64,000 nucleotides of DNA from Quillaja saponaria (taxonomy: Eukaryota; Streptophyta; Magnoliopsida; Fabales; Quillajaceae), in contig CM055613.1 in assembly GCA_029379385.1 (NCBI GenBank), positions 18,370,001-18,434,000 of the forward strand, written 5' to 3'. A program made the translations under genes and the position numbers. Each line of letters begins with the position of its first letter. The stretch's first letter is position 1. This document shows positions 12,111 to 22,257 of the stretch, one piece after another. The notes beneath the pieces were generated by a model. That model was not told the origin of the DNA. It did no database searches and saw only the letters and a program-made list of their open reading frames with translations.

Positions 12111-12116
12111 ACACAT

Positions 12117-12154
<38 letters not shown>
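12111..12154. repeat. Compound (CA)n(TA)n microsatellite
   Basis: Alternating CA then TA dinucleotides. Similar compound CA/TA tracts recur in this gypsy family (7105-7140, 14118-14140, 16480-16516). Confidence 0.9.
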
Positions 12155-12421
12155 CGGGAGTTCAAATATGTAAATAAAGTGTAGAAAGACTACTATGTTC
12201 CCTCTCATTCAAAAAGAGTGTTAATATTTTATGCATATTCTAAAGGTTAAATTAGTTGGTTGAAAAACTCAAAAGTGTAGTATTGAAGAGTTGAGGGGTG
12301 AGAATATCCAAGATTCATCTAAGTGATATTGATATATGTGGTACATAGTGTTCATGATGTAAAACTTTTTGTGCAAATGCATTAAATAAATATTTTAATA
12401 CAAGAATATGCGAAGTTGGGC

Positions 12422-12670
12422 AAATCTGAAAGTACAAGAGAACATTCTTTTGCTGCTATTATTATCAATATTTGATACTGGGCTATTCATATCATTAATA
12501 TATCCTCTCTATTCATTGCGGGTTGGTTATTTATTAACACAGGTTTAATTCGAGATGTATTTGGAAGCCCTCTCCCAAACTAATATTTTATAAAAGCCTA
12601 CATGGAATTCCATTAATAATTGGTCATTTTTTCTTTTAGAACACTCAATGAATTTAGTAGATCTTTTTTG
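12422..12670 (+). pseudogene. psbE: Plastid psbE relic (cytochrome b559 alpha), nuclear plastid insertion
   Basis: Translation from 12425 (TCT, the usual second codon) gives SESTREHSFAAIIINI, a stop, then [22 protein letters not shown] and DVFGSPLPN, a stop, YF. A frameshift separates this from the serine-rich end (EFSRSF equivalent at 12649-12667). Order and spacing match psbE, the plastid gene for the alpha subunit of cytochrome b559 in photosystem II, over its full length of about 83 codons. The heme-binding histidine region (YWAIH) is recognisable. In-frame stops and a missing start codon show a dead nuclear copy. psbF, which follows psbE in plastid genomes, is not visible downstream. It sits inside the minus-strand gypsy element H. 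Confidence 0.9.
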
Positions 12671-13369
12671 AATATTAAGTATTGTATCTGATATTATTAT
12701 GATCTGTTTAATTGATATTTTCTTTTATAGTTTATATTCCGGATTGGGTTCACCCTTGTAGTAATCAGATAAACTTAATTTATGGTTTATAGTATTTTTA
12801 ATTTGAAATTTTTAATTGAAAACGTAAAAACTCAACAAGATGCTATCAAATCCAATAAAAAGGTTTTATTAATCTTGGATTTAACTTTTCATTAGGCATC
12901 AAAACATACTCAAGTCTAATACGGAAAATATCTTAAAACATTATATATTTCCCCGCACCAAAAGGGTATATATATAAATAAAGATTAAAACTAAAGTTAA
13001 ACAAGTCTTAAGCTTCCAAAAACTTTCTTCACTAGCCTTTAGTCAATAAAGTTACATTTTCGTTGAATCTGCCAAGTCAAAGATACAACAATACAAGAGG
13101 AGTTTTCAAGAATTCTCCTATAATACCCAACTAAACCCCATAAATTTCAAATTTCAGACACGTTTTATCAAAAGTTCACATTTAAAGAATTCAGCATAAG
13201 GCTTATTTTTCCTTTAAATATTTGCCAAACCATACAAATATATTTCATATGTTACTCCTTACTTCTTGCTCTTAAGATTTATGAAATTAGCAAAACATTA
13301 GTAAATTAAAAAAATATGACTACGAACTTGTTACGCTCCATTGAGTACGGAAAACATTTTTTGGAACAT
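12671..13369. other. Unassigned interior of gypsy element H
   Basis: AT-rich sequence between the psbE relic and the RT relic. No protein motif, RNA gene or repeat is recognised. By position it replaces most of RT, RNase H and integrase of the minus-strand element. Confidence 0.4.
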
Positions 13370-13600
13370 CATTCCTTCTTGATTCGAAATTGGTGATATT
13401 ACGAACATAGATAGATCTTGGAAGAGTTTTAAGCCCTATGTAACTGATTAAATAGATCATTAATACTGGGAAAAAAGAACTTATTCTTCACTATAACCTT
13501 ATTCAAATACCGGTAATTAATACACAGTTGGAAAAAATCTTTGACAAAAGAACTAGAATATCCCAAGTAGACATACTGGGACAAATAAACTCTTTATCCA
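13370..13600 (-). pseudogene. Gypsy reverse transcriptase relic of element H
   Basis: Minus-strand translation gives CINYRYLNKVIVKNK, INDLFNQLHRA and KIYL followed by YHQFRIKKE. This is the N-terminal RT segment of chromovirus-type gypsy pol (compare element M near 60050-60240 and the plus-strand relic at 20085-20250). Stops and shifts are present and the catalytic FIDDILVYS block is absent. Confidence 0.75.
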
Positions 13601-13689
13601 ACAAGTCTTACATCTACACTTTTCACTTTCCAAATAGAAAATGTTTAGTAAAAGCGTCATTAACTTATACCAAACAAGTAGGTTCAGCT

Positions 13690-13840
13690 TAATTCGTCAC
13701 TGCACTAACACCTTATACTACCAAAACGCCACGTTATATAACAAATAGCTAACTAATTCTTTTGCCTACATAGGATCACATCCCAGGCCACACACAATTA
13801 ATCAAATTCCTTTAAGAAAGTATATGGATCTTAAATAAAG
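13690..13840 (-). pseudogene. Gypsy gag relic of element H
   Basis: Aligns with 61640-61770 of element M (the stretch CACCTTATACTAC through CACACACAA). It translates on the minus strand as FLKEFD then LCVAWDVI, the LEE-x-DRLCVALG region of chromovirus gag. It lies only about 100 bp from the RT relic, so protease and the zinc knuckle are deleted. Confidence 0.6.
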
Positions 13841-14140
13841 TTTACACTCGAGAACCTAGGCAGCTGTATCATTAAGAAACCATACGATAACAAATATAAA
13901 AGTGTTGATTTAGTAAGGAGTGCAAATAAATTGTGGGTAAGGGTTATTGTACACCGACTTAAAGTAGTTTGGACAATTATTCTTTTATCCAATAAATGTG
14001 TTGATTTTAGGATTCAATATTCAATATTTCAATATTAGGATTGGTTTGCAAACTAGACATTAAAATTGACACTTTTCATATCTCTTGAAAAGAATTTGGG
14101 AGGAATTAGATGGAACACACACATACACACATATATATAC

Positions 14141-14280
14141 GTTTCCACGGTCCATTTCACAATGATAATAAATGGGTTTGAGGTGGATTTCTTCTAGAGT
14201 TCACATAATCTACATCAAGTAGATCCCTTATCTCCTCTATTCTTTATTGTTATTATGGAAGTCTTAAATATGTTAATCCC
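14141..14280 (+). pseudogene. LINE reverse transcriptase scrap
   Basis: Plus-strand translation reads VHFTMIINGFEVDFF, stop, SSHNLHQVDPLSPLFF and IVIMEVLNMLI. This is the L1-type RT block usually of the form NG-x3-GFF-x-SSRGLRQGDPLSPLLF. It is about 46 codons long with one stop, unlinked to other LINE domains, and opposite in strand to the host gypsy element. It is probably a small 5'-truncated or deleted LINE insert. Confidence 0.75.
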
Positions 14281-14687
14281 ACAAACAACTTACTGTTTTG
14301 TTAAATTAAATTGGAGGGTTTTCCTCTTATCTATTATTACTAAACTAATATCTCAGTTAAGTCATTCATAATTCATTACAACCTAAATTTCTTTTCAAAG
14401 GTGCCTAAGGATTGGTTGACTCCTGTTTGAAACCAATATTCTATTATCTCACACAACTTACAACATGACCACTCACAACACGACCACTACATGTCTCGTG
14501 TCTAAACAAACACAAATGAATTCAACATACATTTATTGTATAGGATAAAAGACAGTGCGTTAGAGAATCACAACTTGAAATTTCAAGATGAATTAGAACA
14601 TGTTACTAAGTCCACATACACCCTGGGTAACATACGCAAACAAAACAATTACATCCCGTATTTGCAGTCACTGATTTCTAAGTCTAA

Positions 14688-14699
14688 GCTCTAAAACCA
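14688..14699 (-). other. Degenerate primer-binding site of element H
   Basis: GCTCTAAAACCA is the reverse complement of TGGTTTTAGAGC, a decayed TGGTATCAGAGC (tRNA-Met type), two or three bases inside the LTR end at 14703. Confidence 0.6.
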
Positions 14700-14702
14700 A
14701 CT

Positions 14703-16248
14703 TGTCATACCTCATATGGAGGCATGACTGGCAAGAGGAATGGATGACCAAATATTCATAACCTTGACTTTAAAATAAAGAAACATATATGACTTTTGAC
14801 TAAACCAAAGCATGAAAGTAAATTTAAGAGAATACAAGTTAACTACAAATGTTTATTTACTGAAATGTTTAAGAATTTACTAAAAATTTGGGTAGAGGTT
14901 CCCTGTAAATTGAAACATGCCTAAAATAAAAATATTTAATTCCTAGTTACATTCAACTAGTTTGCACAACCATAATATACACAAGGTGCTACGCTCCATT
15001 ATATACCATAACAACTAATAATTGAACTACAATACAAAATCTGACACCAAAGTCCTAATGTAACTGCAAACTTTCATCCTTTGACTTCAAGTAAGCAATC
15101 TCGAATATACCTTGCCATCAATTACTGGACGAGCCTAATATCGATAGTCGATCCTCACATAGATCTTGTTACTAAAAAAAAAATTAACAAGAAAGTGGTG
15201 AGTCCCACGAACTCAGTGAGTCCCACGAACTCAGTGAGTGGAAAAATGTACCCAAAGGGTATTAGCATCATTCTACACATAGATATAATACATAGTCAAA
15301 TAATATCAACATATCAGGAATATCAAATAGCTAAATGCCACACTTACGCAATTATAGAAAACATAAAATTAAATAAACACAGTTTAATAATAATATACTA
15401 CATAATCAAATCAAAACACTCAAAGTTCACAAAAGTGCCAATAGAGTAACTCATCCCTAGTGGGATGGATATGTATGGAGGATATATTTGGAGTGCGGGC
15501 GAAAAATACTTGGTGGGAGGATAAATGATGTGTGGGCTTGACTTACTTTGTTTGCCCTTTGTGTGCTTTGAGTGTTCTGATTGATTTGATTTGATTGTGT
15601 AGTATATTACTTGAACTATGTTTATCTAATTTTATGTTTTTCTAATTTTATGTTTTTCATGATTGTGCACGTGTGCATTTAATTGTTTGATATTCATGAT
15701 GTGTAGAATGATGCTAATACTATTTGGGTACGTTTTTCCACTCACTGAGTCCGTGGGACTCACCACTATCTTGTTATTTTTTTTATTTTTTTTTTAGTAA
15801 TAGGATCTTTATGAACATCAACTACCGATATTAGGCTTGCTGAGTAATTGGTGACAAGGTATATTCGAGATCGCTTACTTGAAGTCAAAAGATAAAAGTT
15901 TACAGTCACATTAGGGCTTTAGTATCAGATTTTGTATTGTATCTTAGTTCAATTTTAGTTGTTGTGGTGAATAATGGAATGAAGCTCCTTGTGTATATTA
16001 TGATTGTGTAAACTGGTTGAATGTAACTAGGAATTATTTGTTTGTAATTTAGGCATATTCTAGTTTACAGGAAACCTTTGTCCAAATTTTTAGTAAATTC
16101 TTAAACATTTCAGTAAATAAGTAGTTAACTTATGTTTTCTAAAATTTACTTTCATGCTTTAGTTTTGTCAAAAGTCTTATATGTTTTTTTGTTTTGAAGT
16201 CAAAGTTACAGAGGTTTAATTACCCATTCCTCCATGTAAGATGTGACA
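14703..16248. repeat. Palindromic LTR: inverted U5-side LTR arms
   Basis: The left arm (14703-15453) is the U5-side part of the LTR in reverse; the right arm (about 15535-16248) is the same part forward, ending TGTGACA. Matching landmarks in reverse order include ACATAAAATTA (15360/15640), AATCAAATCAA (15405/15580), and the conserved hairpins (15199-15234 left, 15746-15762 right). The roughly 80-bp centre (15454-15534) is the LTR segment that lies between short inverted repeats in other copies. The left arm also has a tandem 18-bp duplication (15199-15216, 15217-15234). A transcript through it would fold into a long double strand. Confidence 0.82.
15746..15762. promoter_or_regulatory. Conserved LTR hairpin (TGAGTCC stem)
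   Basis: TGAGTCC-GTG-GGACTCA, a perfect 7-bp stem with a 3-base loop, preceded by CCACTCAC as in the copies at 38552 and 56556. It is the forward counterpart of the site at 8839. Confidence 0.6.
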
Positions 16249-17947
16249 GGAGCTAGATGAATTCAAATTAAAGATTTATGTAAAAGTTAAGAAAAACAAC
16301 AAATATGAATGAGGATTATATGAATGGGAAAAGAATAGTTTAGAATTTGGCTATATTCACGATGGAAATGTATGAATCAAGCTCTTGATTAACTTTAGAT
16401 AATTAATTCAAATTGAATTCAATAGTTAGAATACAAGTAAGTTAAGGATTAGTGATATTATGTTGATTGTAATAGAAGGTATATATATATATATACACAC
16501 ACATATATATATATATGTAAACACATACACATGAATTAGAACCAAATATACATGCTATGTATTTGACAAAATGCTAAGAAAAATAAAATGTGAATATGTG
16601 CATAGATGTTGATTTACATAGGTTTCATTATAGCTAACTAGGAAACATGAAATTTGACTATGTTAATGTTAAATGATAGAATTTAAATTCTAGAATGATT
16701 TAAAGTAATTAACTTTACTTTAAGAAACCCGGTAAATTGTTCAAAAGGAATTAATTTCCAAGTAGCGCGTTAAGTGAATACATATGTAAGATTGAGAAAT
16801 AGTAGATTTAATTATAAAATGGTTACTCTAAATAATATATGAATTTATGATTTCTACTCTAGATCATGTTGAGGATATATCAACATCTTCACATTCTAGA
16901 CGAGATGACGAGCCAAATCCGTAAACTTTGTAAGTGAATTACATATTCTTTGGTCACTAGATTAATATGCTGATTATTTATGTGCGTATTTGAATGAATA
17001 TGTTTATATCAAGATAAGTAAGAATGTGTAGTGCTATAATCGAATTGTTTGAATTGTGTTTAATATGTGATTTTAATTATGTTTAATAAGGGCCAATAAA
17101 AGATATTTTTATCCGAAATAATCTTCATATTTGAACTAGAATGTAGGTACACCTAGGATAACTTGATTTGATTACTTGATATGTGATTATAAATACTCAA
17201 GTAACTCAGCCCAATGGGAGGATAGATGGTGTGCAAGTGCTGAGTTACTCCAACTGGCCTTTTTTTTTTTAATTGCTTGATTTGTATGCTTTGTATATTT
17301 CGATTGATTTGTTTATCTTGTGCATTACAAACATCTGTTTAACTTTATGTTATTCAATCGTACATAAGCATAATATTGAATCATACATTACAAGCTTTGG
17401 TTGATACTAGCACCTTTAGGGTACATTTTTTACTCACTATGTCCTTGTGACTCATTTTTTTTTGTTGTTATTTTCTTTTAGTATCAGGAGACCAACATTC
17501 GTCACCTAGAGATTCATGACTTGTCGATAGCATTACAACAAGTTATACTTCTAGATCGCACACTAGAAGCCAGAGAACGAAGTTTATAGTTACATTAGGC
17601 TTTAAGTTATCATGTTTTGATTTATATAGTAGTTTAATTGTGGTTGTTGATGAGATAATTAGAGCTGAGCTCCTCTATATATATTTTTACTATGGTTGAC
17701 TAGTTGATTGTAACAATATTATAAATGTATGTATTATTTAGCATATTCCATTTTACAGGGAACATCAGCCAAAATTTTTAGTTAAAATATCAAATATTTG
17801 ATAAATAAGTCTTTGTCTTTAGTTTATTTTATCTTTTAACTATAATTGGTCAATAGTCATATGTGCTTATTTAATTTGAAGTCAGGGTTATGGAAGTTGG
17901 ATTATCCATTCCTCTGGCCAATCATGCCTTTGTATGAGGCTGTGATA
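16249..17947 (+). repeat. Gypsy LTR J, 3' portion adjoining a gag-pol relic
   Basis: Collinear with the distal part of LTR L (55800-57067), including the block around GAGGATATAT at about 16870, CACCTAGGATA, AGTAACTCAGCCC and GTGCTGAGTTACTCC at 17204-17256, and the end CAGGGTTA...TGTGATA at 17947. The primer site follows at once, so this is a 5' LTR. The proximal part is absent here and is probably LTR S (7218-8336), the two halves being separated by element H. Confidence 0.78.
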
Positions 17948-17950
17948 AGT

Positions 17951-17962
17951 TGGTATCAGAGC
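17951..17962 (+). other. Primer-binding site of plus-strand gypsy element
   Basis: TGGTATCAGAGC, a perfect match to the usual tRNA-iMet primer site, three bases after the LTR end. It fixes the LTR boundary and the strand. Confidence 0.85.
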
Positions 17963-18117
17963 TTGGGTTTTATGGTCCGTGACTACAAATACGGGACATT
18001 GTTGCTTAGTTTGCATATGTTAACTAGGGCGTATATAGACTTATTGAGACATTCTAATTCATCCTAAAACTTCAAGTTGTGATTTTCCTAGCATACTTCC
18101 TTCGCTTTGATTAGGGA

Positions 18118-19230
18118 TCTACCAGTCCCCAGGTACTAGCTAGCAGAGGTAGAGGTTGTCAGGAATGTGGTAGAGGTAGAGGTAGAGGCAAAGCTGCTAA
18201 ATCAGCTCAGGCAGCAACCTCTGGTCCTGACCTAGTGCAGTTTATACAGGGTCTAGACTAAGTTTAGAGGACAATAGGTGGCCTAGTTGGGATTCTAACC
18301 CAACAACTTAAGGTTTTGCCACAGCCTCCTGCAACTCTTCCTGTTTAACCTTAGTAAAAGGCAAACCCTTCCATTATGGTTCAGCAGGATCAGGGAGCAT
18401 TCGTGACGTTGCATGATTTTTGGTATGGACCCTGCATAAGACCCTTCTACTTTCTTGGAGGAGTCTGATAGACTTTGTGTAGCTTTGGGATGTGATCATG
18501 TTCATGATATTGAGTTGTTCAGTTATCATCTACATGACATAGCTTATGAATGGTATAAGATGTTCATGCAGTGAATGACATAGCCTACACCACTTGCATG
18601 GCCAGAGTTTAGCAGGGCTTTCACTAACCATTTCTTACTTGAGAGTGTGTGAGATAAGCATGCTCAAGACTTTGAACAGTTAGTTCATACTGAGGGCATG
18701 ATAGTGGTGGAGTATGAGACTCGGTTTACCAAGCAATCCTATTTTGCTCCTTATATGGTGGCTACTAAACAGATAAGAGTGAAGAGGTTTGTTAATGGCT
18801 TGAGAAATTATTTATTTAGGTTAGTGTTCGTGATGGACACTACTACCTATGCTCAAGCTATTAATGCTGCATATCGACTAGAGACTCAGATCTTGGAAAG
18901 AGAGTCAGAATGTGACAGCCACAAGAAGGCAAGACAGGAAGGTCCTTCTACTTCTAGAGCTGATAGTTCTCGTAGGCTTAATGGTGAATCTACCTTTGGA
19001 TGTAGTTTATTTCGTAGAGTTTTTCAAGCAGGCAAAGGCCAGATAAGATAGAGTTATGGAGGTCAGTCATAAGTGGCATCGTCGAGTGGCTCCCAATCAT
19101 TTGAGGATCCGATATGCTCTACTTGTGGTTTTAAATAGACAAGGCAGTGCAGATAGGACTCTGGATCATTGTATCAGGGATTACCCTTTGATGAAAGAGC
19201 ATTCTACTCCAGCTAGGATGTCATCTTCAG
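18118..19230 (+). pseudogene. Gypsy gag relic (plus-strand element E)
   Basis: Begins with an RG-rich segment (GRGRGRGK near 18172). Then come the gag core block QDQGAFVTLHDF (18388), LCVALG-like at 18476, and the open stretch 18698-19051 with VEYETRFTKQSYFAPYMV, the chromovirus gag helical region. A damaged zinc knuckle (CSTCGFK) is near 19117. Stops and indels break it into several frames. The order matches element M (61000-62150) on the other strand. Confidence 0.8.
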
Positions 19231-19349
19231 CTTAGAGTATACCTTTTTGCCCATGAAACCTGCTAGAACTCAGGGAAGTCATGGCACCTTTACTAGAGGT
19301 TTATCATCTGTGGGAAGGGATCAAACCTATGTATATGCTCTGACGATAA

Positions 19350-20825
19350 ATGACACTTAGGCTTTGAATGTAGTGGTATTAGGTAGATTATCTATTTGTT
19401 CAGTTAGTGCTAAATTACTGTTCAATCCTGGAGCTATGCATTCTTTTATTTCTCTGTATTTTGGTTCTTTTGTGAGGAGGGCATTTGAGTCTGTTAAGGT
19501 TCCTTTAGCAGTTTTAACTCCATTAAGGGAAATTATTTGGTAAACCGATATATTTCTTCTTGTGAGGTCATTGTGGGTGATAATATATGTTATGTGGACT
19601 TGATCATACAAGATGATGTGATTTTAGGCATGGATTGGTTGTCTAACCATCATGCCATGGTGGATTTTTCATGATAAGAATGACAGTTCAGTATTCCTAA
19701 GAAGGCGACCTTTTTTTTGCAAGGGGATTGGAGTGAAGTTTCTCATAATTTAATTTTAGCTATTCAGGCTAGATGACTTATCAGGAAGAAGCATTAGGCC
19801 TATTTAGCTTGTGTCAGGGATACTTAGTTCGAGTGTCCTCCTTTGGAATAAATTCCTATGGTTAAGGAATTCCCTGATGTGTTCCGGGAAGAGCTTCCTG
19901 CACTTCCTCCAGATCAGGAGATAAAGTTTGGTAGTGAGTTGTTACCTGGTACTCAACCGATTCTATTTCCTTTTATTGAATAGCTCAAGTGAATTAAGGG
20001 AGCTAAAGGTGCAGTTGTAATATTTGTTAGACAAAGGATTCATTTATCCTAGTTTATCTCCTTGGGGTGCTCTTGTCTTGCTTGTTAAAAAGTAGGATGG
20101 CTCGTTTATACTGTGAATTGATTACCTACAACTGAATAAAGTCACAGTTAAGAACAAGTATCCTCTCCCTATGATTGATGATTTATTTTATCAGTTACAA
20201 GGAGCTCAATATTTTTATAAGATTGATCTTCGTTTAGGATGTCACCAACATTCATGGATCTGATGATCAGGGTGTTTAAGTCTTTCTTAGACCAATTTGT
20301 CATTGTTTTCATTGATGATATTCTAGTATATTCTCATAATGAAGAGGAGCATGAGAACTATATTTGCATTATATTGCAAATACTTAAGGAAAACAAGATT
20401 TATGCTAAATTCTCTTAGTGTGAATTATAGTTATATCACGTGACTTTCCTCAAGCATGTGATTTCTAAGGAAAGAATTCGGGTTGATCCTAAGAAAGTGA
20501 AAGCTGTTCAGAATTGGCCTCATACAACAAATGTTTTTGAAATTCAAAGTTTTATGGGTTTGGCTGGTTATTACATGAGATTTGTTGAGAATTTCTCTCA
20601 TATTGTTGCTCGTTTGATTTAGTTATCTCATAAAAGAGTTAAGTTTGTTTAGTCCAAAGCTTGTGAAGAAAGTTTTCAAAAGTTAAAGACTTGTTTGACC
20701 TCAACTTCTATTCTTACACTTCCCTTAGGTATTGGTAAATATACGGTGTTTTATGATGCTTCTCGTATTAGACTTGGATATGTTTTGATGCAGGATGATA
20801 AAGTTATGGCATATGCTTTGAGAAT
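19350..20825 (+). pseudogene. Gypsy protease and reverse transcriptase relic (element E)
   Basis: The protease segment reads KLLFNPGAMHSFIS, where the catalytic Asp-Ser-Gly is replaced (NPG). RT follows: [37 protein letters not shown] and [11 protein letters not shown] deletion then joins directly to [12 protein letters not shown]. The catalytic FIDDILVYS is intact, followed by FLKHVISKE, FMGLAGYY and the RNase H start (VFYDASRI) to KVMAYALR at 20822. RNase H, integrase and the 3' LTR are missing, so the element is truncated. Multiple stops make it non-functional. Confidence 0.85.
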
Positions 20826-21424
20826 GAACTTATATTTGGTTTGTTCCTCCCTTTGAGTGCTAATTGTTTGCTCAAAATAAAAGCAATTCTTTAATCTTCT
20901 TCTTTACCAATCTAAGATTTTGTTCTTACAGTTTCTACTTGTAGAGCAAAGGCTTAAGAATCACGGGATATAGTGCCTAAATACCAAACAAATCCTTGTA
21001 ACCTCATGATATCATATCCACTATTAAGTTATTTTACTTTTCAAAGTTCAAAATCAACAGATGATTGAGCTCCACGGCTTTATTGAGCTTATCAAAATCA
21101 ACGGCATAAAGGTCAGAGTCCTACCTTAGGATTATGCATATGTTGAAATTGGTTTTGGATGATTTTCTGATATTGAAATAATTAAATTCTAGGCTAACCT
21201 ATAGCAAAACTTACAATTTCATCTTATTCTTGTGATATTATTAATATCATTATTAGGAATTAAATTTTCACATTTTCAAAATTTGCATTTTAAATATTAG
21301 TTTAGTGATATGTATCTATATGTATTTCATTACTTTGAACTGTGGAGAGTAAAAGTATTTCAGAGATACTCTAACTATATTTTCATTATAATCAAGTAAT
21401 CATATATTATACGTTCCCTACCTG
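20826..21424. other. Spacer between gypsy relic and LINE, no gene recognised
   Basis: AT-rich sequence starting where the gypsy pol stops and ending at the A-rich tail of the LINE. I see no ORF, RNA gene or repeat that I recognise. The sequence next to the tail (about 21405-21422) would hold one copy of the LINE target duplication, but I found no clear partner near 31.4 kb. Confidence 0.4.
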
Positions 21425-21603
21425 TATTTTATTTTTTAATTTTTTAATTATGTTTTGGTTGTAAGTGTCTTATGTTGGTTGTCTTGCACTTTTTCTTCTT
21501 TTTTGGTGTGAAGGAAATTATGTAAGCATATAAACTAATGCAAGAAAGTGACCCCCATGGAATCAGCAAAAAGAAGAGGACTGATGGAATGGGGTGTAGT
21601 ACC

Positions 21604-22250
21604 CTAAATTGTAACCTCATCTAGGGAAGAATGACCTAATCGTGCTAGGTGGTCAGCGCACATATTTGCTTCCCAGAAGTAGTGGGATAAAGCACAAGTC
21701 CAATCTCGATTCAGCAAACTGTGACAATCTTTAATCCCACTAGCAAGAGGATGATGTGAAATTTGAGAGGATAGAACCAACCTCATTAGAGTTAGTCTCA
21801 ACTAAAACCCGATGATAGCCTTTATTCCACTCTAGAAATAAACCCTCACGCAAACCCACTAGCTCTGCAAGCATAACTGTGCCCTGACCAATATTAACTG
21901 AGAAGCCCGATATCCAATTGCCAGAAGAGTCTCTAACTAGACCATTATCTGAGGAGTAACCTGGGTCACCATAGTTACTTCCATTAGAATTTAGCTTGAC
22001 ATAGTCTAGAGGGGGGAATGACCAGGAGACCATGTTAGTCAGTTAGCTGAAGAACAAAGGATATCTTAGTAGGCTGTATGTGACTCCTTAGCCATGCTCA
22101 AGATGTTTAGTATGAGAACAGCAGTTGTGTCTTCACAATTCTCAAGAACAGCTCTATTCATAACATTCCAAATAATCCACACGACATGCATGAAGATCAC
22201 ATTCCAAGGAATACTCCAAAGCTGGTAACTAGAATGAGAAAAAAGATTAT
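21604..22250 (-). pseudogene. LINE RNase H domain relic
   Basis: Minus-strand translation gives WSFPPLDYVKLNSNGS, RDSSGNWISGF, AELVGLREGLFLEWNKGY and VETNS. A frame change follows, then HPLASGIKDCHSLL, FWEANMCADHLARLG and a stop just inside 21604. This is the RVT_3-type RNase H found at the C-terminus of plant L1 ORF2. The first catalytic Asp (usual NxDGS) is Asn here, so the domain would be inactive even if expressed. Upstream, 22034-22250 encodes the WxxWxxRN-like linker (LWSIPWNVIFMHVVWIIW). Confidence 0.85.
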
Positions 22251-22257
22251 TGGTGAG

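Larger units (their letters stand above)
8337..16248 (-). mobile_element. Gypsy element H, minus strand, with palindromic upstream LTR
   Basis: The left end is a full reverse-oriented LTR (8337-11505), the 3' LTR of a minus-strand element. The internal relic follows (11506-14702) and then a degenerate primer site (14688-14699). The right LTR reads in reverse only to about 15453, then turns back and ends at 16248 in the forward U5 terminus TGTGACA. Flanking pentamers are GGAAC (8332-8336) and GGAGC (16249-16253), 4 of 5 matching. The internal region keeps scraps of gag, RT and integrase only, and also holds a psbE relic and a LINE scrap. It is non-functional. Confidence 0.75.

Noticed and set aside
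15081..15449. 122-codon plus-strand ORF
   Set aside because: It lies wholly in the reverse-oriented U5-side LTR arm of element H, matches non-coding LTR sequence elsewhere (8730-9070) and has no domain.
19357..19611. 84-codon minus-strand ORF
   Set aside because: It is the antisense of the gypsy protease relic, which is clearly readable on the plus strand.
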